From an uncultured Oscillospiraceae bacterium (GTDB lineage Bacteria > Bacillota > Clostridia > Oscillospirales > Oscillospiraceae), in NCBI GenBank assembly GCA_934572445.1, contig CAKTLD010000010.1, positions 1-33,388 on the forward strand: a stretch of DNA of 33,388 nucleotides, written 5' to 3'. Below, piece by piece: positions 1 to 7,475 of the stretch. Position numbers and translations under genes: made by a program. Under the pieces are notes generated by a model. It was given only the letters and a program-made list of their open reading frames with translations. It was not told where the DNA came from and made no database searches. Position 1 is the first letter of the stretch; every line of letters begins with the position of its first letter.

Positions 1-572
1 GTGAAGCGGCGCACGCCCTCCGCCGCGGCGGAGACGCTGTGCGTGCGGCTTTTGAGCTCTGCGGCGACGTCGGAATAGCGCACGATCGGCCCTGCGATCA
101 GCTGCGGGAAGAGCGCGACATAGGCGGCAAGGTCGATGAAGCGCCGCTGCGCCGTTTCACCGCGGTAGACGTCAATGACGTAGCTGAGCACCTGAAAGGT
201 GTAGAAGCTGATGCCGATGGGCAGGCTGAGCTTTAAGAGCGGGAGCGACAGCCCCGTAACGGCATTGAAGCTTTCAAGGAAGAAGTCGGCATACTTGAAA
301 TAGCCGAGGAGGCCGAGGCTTACGAGGACGGAAAGCATCAAAAAGACATTCGACGCTTTCTGCCCCCGGTGTTTTTCAATCAGCAGGCCGAAGACATACC
401 CCTGCACGATGGAGACGAGCATCAGCGCCACATACTTCGGCTCGCCCCAGCCGTAAAAGATGAGGCTTACGAGCAGCAGCACCGCGTTTTTGAGCCTGCG
501 CGGCGCAAGAAAATAGAGAAGCAGCGCCGCGGGCAGGAAATAAAAGAGAAAGGTGACGCTGGAAAACAGCAT
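1..572 (-). CDS. MBOAT family O-acyltransferase, truncated by window edge
   Basis: This is the N-terminal 190 residues of a membrane-bound O-acyltransferase of the AlgI/DltB type. Such proteins move acyl groups across the membrane onto extracellular polymers. The reading frame starts at ATG 572 and runs off the left edge without a stop. The protein opens with hydrophobic helices. It then has the family-typical stretch LPIGISFYTFQ followed by a YVIDVYRG segment, and later FPQLIAGPIVRY, all hallmarks of the AlgI branch. Its start lies 3 bases after the stop of the lipoprotein gene upstream, so the two are surely cotranscribed. The catalytic histidine lies further along the family and is outside the window. 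The acceptor polymer cannot be deduced. Confidence 0.88.
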   Translation of the reverse strand, partial: MLFSSVTFLFYFLPAALLLYFLAPRRLKNAVLLLVSLIFYGWGEPKYVALMLVSIVQGYVFGLLIEKHRGQKASNVFLMLSVLVSLGLLGYFKYADFFLESFNAVTGLSLPLLKLSLPIGISFYTFQVLSYVIDVYRGETAQRRFIDLAAYVALFPQLIAGPIVRYSDVAAELKSRTHSVSAAAEGVRRF

Positions 573-575
573 GGC

Positions 576-1142
576 TTACGCGATGGGTTCGTCGCAGACG
601 ACTGCGGCGTCCGCGTAGGCGGCGGTCAGCTTGTCGCGGAAGGTGTCAACGAGGTCCTCGGCGCCGTAGCAGGAGACAACGTAATTGCCGAGTGTGGCGA
701 TAACGAGCTTATCGGGGAAGCCGCACATCCACTGGCGGGCCATGACGTTGTCCCTGAGGTCGGAAACAATGCCGTCCACGTCCGAAGCATCGGTGATATG
801 GAAAGCACCTGCGGTGAAGGTGTTGAGGTTCATCATGTGGACGAGAGAAGCCGCATCGGAAAGCTTGCCGGCGTCGGCGGCGGGGAAGGTGAGGGAGAAT
901 TCAAGCGTGTCACCGTCGGCAACGCCGAAGCGGCCCGGCGCGCCGTCGGCCATGTTGGCTTCGTCATAGTCGCCGCCGGCGGCGGGAAATTTTTCATCTT
1001 CGGAATAGCTTGCCCAAACGGTATTCAGCAGCTCCAGCGCGTCGGCGGGCTGGCTGGCGGAACTATCGTCGCTCTTGCTGCCGCAGGCGGCAAGAGACAG
1101 GAGCATCACGGCTGCAAGCAGCAGGGAAAAGAGCTTTTTCAT
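576..1142 (-). CDS. Secreted lipoprotein of unknown function, partner of the MBOAT gene
   Basis: This 188-residue protein begins with a lipoprotein signal: a charged MKK, a hydrophobic core and a lipobox LAAC with the acylated cysteine at residue 20. A Ser/Asp-rich linker follows. The rest is a compact domain without transmembrane segments, ending in a predicted helix near residues 160-180. In overall pattern it resembles the small clostridial lipoproteins (DUF4358-like) often found beside MBOAT genes, but I cannot confirm the family. A GGAGG ribosome site lies about 9 bases before the ATG. The gene sits between the anti-sigma-like gene (60 bases upstream) and the MBOAT gene (3 bases downstream). 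That suggests an envelope-modification operon, possibly under the same ECF sigma factor. Confidence 0.75.
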   Translation of the reverse strand: MKKLFSLLLAAVMLLSLAACGSKSDDSSASQPADALELLNTVWASYSEDEKFPAAGGDYDEANMADGAPGRFGVADGDTLEFSLTFPAADAGKLSDAASLVHMMNLNTFTAGAFHITDASDVDGIVSDLRDNVMARQWMCGFPDKLVIATLGNYVVSCYGAEDLVDTFRDKLTAAYADAAVVCDEPIA

Positions 1143-1202
1143 AGGAAATTACCTCCGGAAATTTCAATAGTATAGTTTGTGTAATGGAAATGATTTTTAC
1201 GC

Positions 1203-1730
1203 TTACGGCTTTTCGGCGGCCCAGTATCCGTTTGCGCTGTCATAACGCAGTACGGCGGAGGGCTTGCCGTTGAGCCGGAGCGTGTAGACCGAGCCCTCGT
1301 CCGGGCGTTCGATGGTCCAGGTGAGTGCTTCGCCGCCGCGGACGGTGCGGCAGGAAAGCGCGCGGGGGAAGGAATCGAGAGGAGAATCGAGCACGCCGTC
1401 CGATACGGAGACCTCCACTGAGCTGTCCGCTCTGCTCTCAACGGAGAGAGGGATGCTGAGCGGCTGTGCCGCCCGCATGGGGGTGAGCGTCATCGCTGCG
1501 GGCTGCTCGATGGGGATGGGAGCGCCCGCGAGCGGCGTACCGCCGATCAGAAGGTCTGCCTGCGGCGCCTGACGTGTCAGGAGAGCAGCAGTGACAATGA
1601 GTGCGAGGCACGCCGCGGCGGCGAGCATGCGCGGAAAATAGCGCCGTTTGCGCGGCTGATGCACGAGCGCTTCGGCAATCAGCGCATCGTCAAGCTGTGA
1701 CATCGCGTGGGCCATATCCTCATGCTTCAT
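1203..1730 (-). CDS. Putative membrane anti-sigma factor
   Basis: This 175-residue protein has a short basic cytoplasmic part (residues 1-32), one transmembrane segment at about 33-51, and an extracytoplasmic domain of about 120 residues ending in a beta-rich segment. The start codon overlaps the end of the ECF sigma gene by 11 bases, a translational coupling typical of sigma/anti-sigma pairs. No zinc-binding ZAS motif (HxxxCxxC) is visible in the short N-terminus, so recognition as an anti-sigma factor rests on topology and gene order. It would hold the sigma factor at the membrane until an envelope signal releases it. A plain membrane protein of other function is the alternative. Confidence 0.65.
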   Translation of the reverse strand: MKHEDMAHAMSQLDDALIAEALVHQPRKRRYFPRMLAAAACLALIVTAALLTRQAPQADLLIGGTPLAGAPIPIEQPAAMTLTPMRAAQPLSIPLSVESRADSSVEVSVSDGVLDSPLDSFPRALSCRTVRGGEALTWTIERPDEGSVYTLRLNGKPSAVLRYDSANGYWAAEKP

Positions 1731-2283
1731 AGTACCCCTCCTTTACCAGATGTGCCTTGAGCCGGCTACGCGTGCGCAGCAGCGAGGTTTTTACGCGGCT
1801 CTCGCCGCAGCCGAAGCGCGCGGCGAGCTCCTCGATCGTGTCGCAGCAGAAGTAGCGGCGGACGAACATCACACGCGCGTCGTCGCTCTGTGTGCGCAGA
1901 AACGCGCTGATGCTCCGCCCCAGCTCGGCGGCCGCGGCCTCGTCATCGGGTGCGGAACTGGCGGGCAGGCACTCGGCCAGCTCGTCGAGCGAGGCGGCAA
2001 GCGTATCGCCCTGACGCTTCTGCGCACCGCGCGCCTTATAGCGGTTGAGCGCGAGGTTGCGTGTCAGTCTGCCGAGAAAGGCGGAGAGCACCTCGGGCCG
2101 CTGCGGCGGCATGGCGTTCCAGGCGTGCAGGTAGGCGTCGTTCACGTTCTCCTCGCTGTCGGCGCGGTCGGATAGAATGTTCTGCGAAATTTTCATACAA
2201 TAGGGTCCGTATTTGGCGGCGGTCTCGGCGATGGCGGTCTCGTCCCGCTGCCAGTAGAGGTCGACGATGCGGCTATCGTCCAT
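1720..2283 (-). CDS. ECF (sigma-70 family) RNA polymerase sigma factor
   Basis: This 187-residue extracytoplasmic-function sigma factor has region 2 at about residues 20-88 (with DSEENVNDAYLHAW, the -10 recognition helix area) and region 4 at about 125-180 (EELAARFGCGESRVKTSL, the helix-turn-helix that reads the -35 box). The ATG at 2283 is preferred over an in-frame ATG 21 bases upstream, because AAAGGAG lies 7 bases before it. The anti-sigma-like gene overlaps its 3' end. The gene is divergent from the serpin gene at 2512, whose upstream region carries an ECF-type promoter, so the serpin is a likely target. A possible self-promoter lies at 2321-2349. Confidence 0.9.
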   Translation of the reverse strand: MDDSRIVDLYWQRDETAIAETAAKYGPYCMKISQNILSDRADSEENVNDAYLHAWNAMPPQRPEVLSAFLGRLTRNLALNRYKARGAQKRQGDTLAASLDELAECLPASSAPDDEAAAAELGRSISAFLRTQSDDARVMFVRRYFCCDTIEELAARFGCGESRVKTSLLRTRSRLKAHLVKEGYYEA

Positions 2284-2320
2284 GCGGTCGCTCCTTTCTG
2301 TCATCTGCCATCATGGAGAT

Positions 2321-2349
2321 AAGACAACTTTTTGCTGTGCTGCGTTACA
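2321..2349 (-). promoter_or_regulatory. Possible ECF-type promoter of the sigma/anti-sigma operon
   Basis: Read on the minus strand, TGTAAC and TGTCTT are separated by 17 bases. The AAC of the -35 and the GTC of the -10 fit the general ECF consensus and resemble the serpin promoter nearby. It lies about 40 bases before the sigma start codon. Autoregulation is inferred. Confidence 0.35.
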
Positions 2350-2450
2350 GGGAACGCAAAAAAAATGAAATGTAAAAAATGGCAGGGTAGCTTACCAAGT
2401 ATACCACACGGGGGCGCGCAGTAAAAGGGGCGGGATTTTTCTTTTTTGCG

Positions 2451-2477
2451 GGAACTTTTTCCATAGATCGCCGTCTA
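2451..2477 (+). promoter_or_regulatory. ECF-type promoter upstream of the serpin gene
   Basis: GGAAC (2451-2455) and CGTCTA (2472-2477) are separated by 16 bases. This matches the usual ECF layout of a GAAC-like -35 box and a CGTC -10 box. It lies 35 bases before the serpin ATG, a normal promoter-to-start distance. No better housekeeping-type promoter is visible in the 230-base divergent region. Confidence 0.6.
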
Positions 2478-2511
2478 AAGCTATAAGACCGAAAAGGGGA
2501 GGTAAACCGAC

Positions 2512-3996
2512 ATGAAGCGATTTTCAGTATTCCTGCTTGTGCTTGCGATGGTCTTGTCCCTCGCCGCCTGCGGTGAAAAAGGGACGACGATCCGCTGCCC
2601 TTCAAAGGACGACGAGGAGGAGAGTGTGAAAAAAGATCCTATTGCCGCGCAGTATCTGGAGGAACTGGCTGTAAAAACGGCGGAATATCCTGCGCTGCCC
2701 GAACGGCCGAGCCATGCGCAGCTCGAGGAGGCATTCAACACCATCGACTATGACAAGATGGGTGCAGAGGCTTATGAAAAAGCGCAGGAGCAGATCTGGG
2801 AGGACTGGGACGCGCGCAGCAGCGCGTATTACGATGCGCTGCGTGCCCTGAGAAGCGAGGGAACGGCTTATCCCGCGGCGTTTCTGAGTTTTACGCAGGA
2901 GACGGCGGACGCGCTGCTGTCCGCACAGGGAAACACCGTGCTCTCGCCTGCGAATCTCTATCTGGCGCTTGCCATGCTGAGCGAGACCGTGGACGGTGAG
3001 AGCCGCGCGCAGCTGCTCGACCTGCTGGGCCTGAACGGAACGGACGAGAGCAGGAGCGCGGCCAACTACATCTGGCGCAGCCTTTACGGCGAAACGGACA
3101 GCGGCAGAACGCTGCTGGCAAGCTCGGTGTGGTTGAACGAAACGCTGCCGTACAACGAAGAGACGCTCACAGCGCTTGCCCAGCAGTATCTTGCCTCGAC
3201 CTACAGCGCGCCGATGGGCACGGAAAAGGCTGACCGCGCCATTGCCGAATGGGTCAACGAGAACACCGGCGGGCTGCTTGAGGAGGCGGCGGGCGGCATC
3301 GAGACCAGACCCGAGACCGCGCTGGTGCTGCTGACGGCGCTCTACTTCAAGGATGCATGGAGCAACGAATTTTCAAAGAGCGAGACAACGCAGGATATCT
3401 TCACCGCGGCGGACGGCACGGCGCAGACGGTGGATTTCATGCATTTGACGCAGGACAGTGCCGCCTGCTGCCGCGGGGAGAATTACACTGTGGCTGAGCT
3501 GCGCTTCCGGAGCGGGCAGGCGATGCGCTTCCTGCTGCCCGACGAGGGGACAACGCTTGAAAGCTTGCTCGCAGACGGCAGCGCCGTGGGCGGACTGGTG
3601 AGCTACGACATGGGCGTCATGCTTTCTGCTGCAAAGCTCGTTTGGAGCGTGCCGAAGTTCGACGTGAACTCCGACCTCGAGCTGACCAAGACGCTCAAAG
3701 CCCTGGGCGTTTCCGATGTGTTTGACTTCGACAAGGCGGATTTCTCGCCGCTGATCGACACGAAGCGCATTGACGAGGAGGTCGCCGTGACGAAAGTACA
3801 GCACGCCGCGCGCGTGAAGATCAACGAGGAGGGCTGCGAGGCGGCGGCGTTCACCGCGATCACGGCGGACGACACGGCGGCGCTGCCGGAGGATCTGCCG
3901 GAGATCGAAATGAATCTGAACCGCCCGTTTACATTTATGATCACCGGCGTGGACAGCCTGCCGCTGTTCATCGGCACGGTGAACACGGCGGCGTAA
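2512..3996 (+). CDS. Lipoprotein serpin (serine protease inhibitor family)
   Basis: This 494-residue protein has a lipoprotein signal with lipobox LAAC (Cys20). An acidic, helical spacer of about 100 residues follows, then a complete serpin fold from about residue 125. The serpin signature is clear near the C-terminus: hinge EEGCEAAAF (residues 439-447), then a reactive loop rich in Thr, Ala, Asp and Glu, then NRPFTFMI and PLFIGTV. The hinge of small residues suggests it can insert its loop and may inhibit proteases. The likely scissile region is acidic, and position P14 is cysteine rather than Thr/Ser. It would be anchored on the outer face of the membrane. GGGGAGG precedes the ATG by about 9 bases. 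It is divergent from an ECF sigma gene and preceded by an ECF-type promoter. Confidence 0.93.
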   Translation: MKRFSVFLLVLAMVLSLAACGEKGTTIRCPSKDDEEESVKKDPIAAQYLEELAVKTAEYPALPERPSHAQLEEAFNTIDYDKMGAEAYEKAQEQIWEDWDARSSAYYDALRALRSEGTAYPAAFLSFTQETADALLSAQGNTVLSPANLYLALAMLSETVDGESRAQLLDLLGLNGTDESRSAANYIWRSLYGETDSGRTLLASSVWLNETLPYNEETLTALAQQYLASTYSAPMGTEKADRAIAEWVNENTGGLLEEAAGGIETRPETALVLLTALYFKDAWSNEFSKSETTQDIFTAADGTAQTVDFMHLTQDSAACCRGENYTVAELRFRSGQAMRFLLPDEGTTLESLLADGSAVGGLVSYDMGVMLSAAKLVWSVPKFDVNSDLELTKTLKALGVSDVFDFDKADFSPLIDTKRIDEEVAVTKVQHAARVKINEEGCEAAAFTAITADDTAALPEDLPEIEMNLNRPFTFMITGVDSLPLFIGTVNTAA

Positions 3997-4021
3997 CCGG
4001 CCCCTTGCGGGCAGAAAAGGA

Positions 4022-4063
4022 AAAAGGGGGACGCTCTCTTTTGCGAAGAGGGCGTCCCCTTTG
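4022..4063 (+). terminator. Rho-independent terminator after the serpin gene
   Basis: A long imperfect stem of the form AAAGGGGGACGC...GCGTCCCCTTT with a short loop lies 26 bases after the serpin stop. The flanking A and T runs suggest it can act in both directions. Confidence 0.75.
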
Positions 4064-4097
4064 TGCGGCTTGTCTCCCGCGGAGGGACAAACTCCTC

Positions 4098-4127
4098 TTG
4101 CACGGCGAGGGCAAAGCGTGCTATGAT
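4098..4127 (+). promoter_or_regulatory. Sigma-A-type promoter of the carboxypeptidase gene
   Basis: TTGCAC (4098-4103) and TATGAT (4122-4127) are separated by 18 bases. They lie 33 bases before the ATG, with AAGGAGG in between. Confidence 0.6.
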
Positions 4128-4159
4128 GCTTTCAGAAATATAAAGCAAGGAGGCATTTT

Positions 4160-5659
4160 ATGACAGTCAACGAAGCGATCCGGTCCCTGATGACCCTGCA
4201 GGCCAAGCTCGCGGCCTATGGCCACGCGATGGGCCTGCTCTTTTACGACGGCGCGACCACCGCGCCCAAGGGCACGGCGGCAAACCGCGGCCAGACCATG
4301 AGCATCTTAAGTGAGGAGCACTACAAGCTCACGACCGGCGGGGAGACCGTTGCGCTGCTCGAATTCCTCGACGCGCACAAGGCAGAGCTCGACGAAAAGC
4401 AGCAGCGCATGGTGTTTTTGCTCATCAAGGACATCCGCAATATGCAGAAGATCCCGATGGACGAGTATGTCGCCTACCAGCAGCTTTTGGTCGAGGCGGA
4501 CGACGTCTGGCAACGCGCGAAGGAGACGAGCGACTTTGATCTCTTCGAGCCCGTGCTTGAGAAAATTTTCGAGACCAACATCCGCTTCGCGCACTACTGC
4601 GCGCCGGAAAAGGACCCCTACGACTACTGGCTCAGCGAGTATGAGGACGGGCTGACGATGGCGCAGTGCGATGAATTCTTCGCCACGCTGCGCGGGCACA
4701 TCGTGCCGCTTCTCAAGAAGATCAAGGAAAAGCCGCAGGTCGACGATTCGATGCTGCACGGCCATTTCCCCGAAGAGAAGCAGGCGCAGCTTTCCGACTA
4801 CCTGATGCGCACGATGGGCCTCGACTTGGGTCATGTCGGCCTGTCCACGACCGAGCATCCGTTCACGACGTCGCTCGGCTCGCACTTCGACGAGCGCATC
4901 ACGACGCATTATCTGGAGGACAACTTTGCCTCCTCGATGTTCTCCGTCATCCACGAGGGCGGCCACGCGCTCTACGACACGGGCAGCGCGGACGATCTCG
5001 CCTATACGGTGCTCGACGGCGGCGTTTCCATGGGTATCCACGAGAGCCAGAGCCGCTTCTATGAAAACCTGCTCGGCCGCTCCCGCGCCTTTACGGGCGT
5101 TGTGTTCCCGAAGCTCTGCGAGCTGTTCCCTGAACTGAGCGGCCATACGGCGGAGGAATTCTACCGCGCCATCAACAAGGCGGAGCCCTCTTTGATCCGC
5201 ACCGAGGCCGACGAGGTCACCTACAGCCTGCACGTTATGGTGCGCTACGAGCTTGAAAAGCGCGTGATGCACGGCGAGCTCAAGGTGCACGACCTGCCGG
5301 GCGAGTGGAACCGCCTTTACAAGGAATACCTCGGCGTCGACGTGCCGGACGACAAGCACGGCGTTTTGCAGGACAGTCACTGGTCGGGCGGCAGCATCGG
5401 CTATTTCCCGTCCTATGCGCTCGGCAGCGCCTACGGCGCGCAGTTTCTGCGAAAGATGAAGGAAAACGTCGACGTGGATGAATGTCTCAAAACCGGCAAT
5501 TTTGCGCCCATCAACGCGTGGAACCGCGAGCACATCTGGCAGTACGGCAGCCTCAAAAAGCCGGGCGAACTGCTGACGCTGGTGCTCGGCGAAAAATTTG
5601 ATCCCACGGTCTACACGCAGTATCTCGAAGAAAAGTACAGCGAAATTTACGGACTGTAA
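4160..5659 (+). CDS. Carboxypeptidase M32 (Taq type metallocarboxypeptidase)
   Basis: This 499-residue cytoplasmic zinc carboxypeptidase trims residues from peptide C-termini. All M32 signature motifs are present in order: HPFT, DERITT, the zinc motif HEGGH (residues 265-269, catalytic Glu266), HESQSRFYEN with the third zinc ligand Glu295, IRTEADEVTY, and a GVLQDSHW segment. Length matches the family (about 500). The ATG follows AAGGAGG by 8 bases. It is a single-gene unit with its own promoter and a strong terminator behind it. Peptide recycling is the likely role. The Bacillus subtilis relative is YpwA. Confidence 0.96.
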   Translation: MTVNEAIRSLMTLQAKLAAYGHAMGLLFYDGATTAPKGTAANRGQTMSILSEEHYKLTTGGETVALLEFLDAHKAELDEKQQRMVFLLIKDIRNMQKIPMDEYVAYQQLLVEADDVWQRAKETSDFDLFEPVLEKIFETNIRFAHYCAPEKDPYDYWLSEYEDGLTMAQCDEFFATLRGHIVPLLKKIKEKPQVDDSMLHGHFPEEKQAQLSDYLMRTMGLDLGHVGLSTTEHPFTTSLGSHFDERITTHYLEDNFASSMFSVIHEGGHALYDTGSADDLAYTVLDGGVSMGIHESQSRFYENLLGRSRAFTGVVFPKLCELFPELSGHTAEEFYRAINKAEPSLIRTEADEVTYSLHVMVRYELEKRVMHGELKVHDLPGEWNRLYKEYLGVDVPDDKHGVLQDSHWSGGSIGYFPSYALGSAYGAQFLRKMKENVDVDECLKTGNFAPINAWNREHIWQYGSLKKPGELLTLVLGEKFDPTVYTQYLEEKYSEIYGL

Positions 5660-5672
5660 GCAGAATGAGAAG

Positions 5673-5708
5673 ATGCCCCCGCGGAGCTGCCTCCGCGGGG
5701 GCGTTTTT
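5673..5708. terminator. Bidirectional terminator between convergent genes
   Basis: The stem GCCCCCGCGGAG / CTCCGCGGGGGC with a short loop is followed by TTTTT. It serves the carboxypeptidase gene on the plus strand. The convergent DUF2087 gene ends at its edge. Confidence 0.85.
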
Positions 5709-6016
5709 CAAATGTGCCGTGCGATGAAGTCACTGAGCGGGGGAATGACCTCCGCGCGCCAATAGCGCGCGCCATCATCTGTGCGCTCGAGCAAACGCTT
5801 GTTGTAAAGTTCGCGCCGCAGCGTGGCGGGATCGTGAAAATCCGTCAGCTCATCCAGCAGCACGCCGAGCTCATATTCGCTGTAGGTCCGGCCTGCATCG
5901 ATCCGACCGGCAAGATAGTGCAGCGCCAGCAGCTTTTTGAGGTTTTTAGCGGGCAGCGCGGTTAATCGGCCGGCGCCATCCAGGAAGGGTGCGAGCTCGC
6001 GGTGATCCTGTTTCAT
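5708..6016 (-). CDS. DUF2087 domain protein
   Basis: This small basic protein of 102 residues carries the DUF2087 pattern: a PAKNLKKLLALHYLAGR segment, then a winged-helix-like YSEYELGVLLDEL, then DPATLRRELYNKRLLERTDDGARYWR. In other bacteria this domain often sits at the C-terminus of ArsR/MarR-type regulators or stands alone, so DNA binding is plausible but unproven. AAAAAAGGAGG lies 6 bases before the ATG. A near-consensus promoter lies just upstream. It is transcribed alone, convergent with the carboxypeptidase gene and divergent from sigK. Confidence 0.85.
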   Translation of the reverse strand: MKQDHRELAPFLDGAGRLTALPAKNLKKLLALHYLAGRIDAGRTYSEYELGVLLDELTDFHDPATLRRELYNKRLLERTDDGARYWRAEVIPPLSDFIARHI

Positions 6017-6050
6017 AGCGGCCTCCTTTTTTCTGCAACTGATGTTTTAT

Positions 6051-6079
6051 ATCATAATACATTTGCCGCCCGCTGTCAA
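6051..6079 (-). promoter_or_regulatory. Strong sigma-A promoter of the DUF2087 gene
   Basis: On the minus strand TTGACA and TATGAT are separated by 17 bases. The -10 box is about 35 bases before the start codon. Confidence 0.75.
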
Positions 6080-6085
6080 GCTGTG

Positions 6086-6116
6086 GGTATAGGGACTTCC
6101 CGTCGCACCATAGGCT
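6086..6116 (+). promoter_or_regulatory. Possible sporulation (sigma-E-like) promoter of sigK
   Basis: GGTATAG (6086-6092) and CATAGGCT (6109-6116) are separated by 16 bases, roughly resembling the sigma-E pattern of an ATA-rich -35 and CATA-type -10. sigK is transcribed by sigma-E in Bacillus. The match is loose. Confidence 0.3.
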
Positions 6117-6143
6117 AACAAAAAAGGAAAGAGGGAAAGTCTT

Positions 6144-6842
6144 ATGCTGTCAGCCGCCATTTATCTGCTGGCCCACTCGTTGCTGCTGTCGCTGCACTTG
6201 GCGGGCAATACCGGCTCGTTCCCGCGCCCGCTCTCGGCACAGGAAGAGCGCGACTGTGTCGCGCGTATGCTCGGGGGTGACCTTGCGGCGCGCAACACGC
6301 TCGTTGAGCATAACCTGCGTCTGGTCGCGCACATCGTGAAGAAGTATTACACGCAGTCCGACGAGCAGGATGACCTTGTCTCCATCGGTACGATCGGGCT
6401 GATCAAGGGCGTTTCAAGTTACCGCCCGGAAAAGGGCGTCCGCCTTGCCACTTACGCCGCTAAATGTGTAGAGAATGAGATCCTGATGTATTTTCGCAGC
6501 CGCAAGAAATTGCAGGGCGAGGTGTCGCTTAACGATTCGCTCGATGCCGACGCGGATGGTGAATCGCTGTATCTGATGGATGTTGTCGGTGTGGAGGATA
6601 CGATGTATCTCGACATCCAGGACCGCGACGACTGCCTGCTGCTGCGCAGACTCGTGCGTGAGTGCCTGACCGAGCGCGAGCGGGAGGTCGTTACCGCGCG
6701 CTATGGCCTCGGCGGCCGCATCCCGCGCACCCAGCGCGAGGTGGCCGAAAAGCTGGGGATATCAAGAAGCTATGTATCGCGTATTGAGAAGCGGGCGCTG
6801 CAAAAGCTTGAGGAGGCGCTGGGGGGCGGACATAGGGGATGA
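6144..6842 (+). CDS. sigK: RNA polymerase sporulation sigma factor SigK (with pro-sequence)
   Basis: This 232-residue protein is a full-length sigma-K, the late mother-cell sporulation sigma factor. Conserved blocks include FPRPLSAQEE, ARNTLVEHNLRLVAHIVKKY, DLVSIGTIGLIKG, ATYAAKCVENEILMYFR, and the C-terminal QREVAEKLGISRSYVSRIEKRAL. The first about 20 residues are hydrophobic and match the position of the removable pro-sequence of Bacillus pro-sigma-K. Membrane-linked processing by a SpoIVFB-like protease is therefore likely. The gene is uninterrupted: there is no skin-type element. The ATG follows GAAAGAGGGAAAG. It is a monocistronic gene flanked by unrelated units, and it marks the organism as a spore former. 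Confidence 0.95.
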   Translation: MLSAAIYLLAHSLLLSLHLAGNTGSFPRPLSAQEERDCVARMLGGDLAARNTLVEHNLRLVAHIVKKYYTQSDEQDDLVSIGTIGLIKGVSSYRPEKGVRLATYAAKCVENEILMYFRSRKKLQGEVSLNDSLDADADGESLYLMDVVGVEDTMYLDIQDRDDCLLLRRLVRECLTEREREVVTARYGLGGRIPRTQREVAEKLGISRSYVSRIEKRALQKLEEALGGGHRG

Positions 6843-6867
6843 CCACGATGACTGGCCTTGGACAGAG

Positions 6868-6903
6868 AAAAAGGGGCCCTCCCGAAAGAGGACTCCTTTT
6901 TCA
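6868..6903. terminator. Bidirectional terminator between sigK and the XRE regulator
   Basis: An imperfect stem AAAAAGGGGCCCTC / GAGGACTCCTTTTT with a six-base loop and T tracts on both sides lies between two converging genes. Confidence 0.7.
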
Positions 6904-6909
6904 TGGCAT

Positions 6910-7356
6910 TTATGTCTCGCGCCGCCAGTGCTTGAGCGTGGGGAGCATGGAGGAAAAATAGGCACGGGCCTGCTCGGGCGGAAATTGCTCGCCCGACATA
7001 TGCGCGACAAGAAAATCTGTGAGCGTTTGGAGGTCGGGATAGGTAAACTTGCCGTCCGCATAGCACCATTTGCAGTAATCCTCGTTGAAGGCACCGTCCG
7101 GCTCATGGCTGGTCGAAGCATCGTCGAGCGGCATGCCGCAGCATTGGCAGACGAGCTGCCGCGGCGCACCGAGCAGCGTGTTGATAGAGACGTCGTAAAG
7201 TGCGGAGAGCAGCTTCAGTGTGTCAGTGTTCGGCACCGTTTCGCCCGTTTCCCAGCGGGAGACGGCCTGACGGGTGACGTGCAGCCTTTCCGCGAGCGTA
7301 TCCTGCGTGTATCCGTTCTGATTCCGGAGCTTGAGTAAAATGTCTTTTGTTTCCAT
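6910..7356 (-). CDS. XRE-family regulator with C-terminal zinc-ribbon domain
   Basis: This 148-residue protein has an N-terminal Cro/CI-type helix-turn-helix (residues 5-60; QDTLAERLHVTRQAVSRWETG). It is joined to a putative zinc-ribbon domain with cysteines at 70, 72, 73, 95 and 98 (CQCCGMPL ... DYCKWCYADGKF). The same zinc domain occurs alone in many Firmicutes as a small protein of unknown role. It probably binds DNA as a dimer and senses metal or redox state through the cysteines, which is inference. GAGGTG lies 7 bases before the ATG. The gene is transcribed alone and no target operon is obvious. Confidence 0.88.
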   Translation of the reverse strand: METKDILLKLRNQNGYTQDTLAERLHVTRQAVSRWETGETVPNTDTLKLLSALYDVSINTLLGAPRQLVCQCCGMPLDDASTSHEPDGAFNEDYCKWCYADGKFTYPDLQTLTDFLVAHMSGEQFPPEQARAYFSSMLPTLKHWRRET

Positions 7357-7430
7357 GGGGTATCACCTCGGGAACAATATAGCATGTGTGTGCCGGGATG
7401 GCAAGCAACGCGTTGTTGCGCCGCCCGCCG

Positions 7431-7461
7431 GCAAAAAAAGAAGACGCCGACGGGCGTCTTC
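7431..7461 (-). terminator. Terminator of the HAD-brnQ operon
   Basis: On the minus strand the perfect 9-bp stem GAAGACGCC / GGCGTCTTC is followed by a run of seven T. It lies just after the brnQ stop. Confidence 0.85.
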
Positions 7462-7475
7462 TCTGTTTTCGGGGA

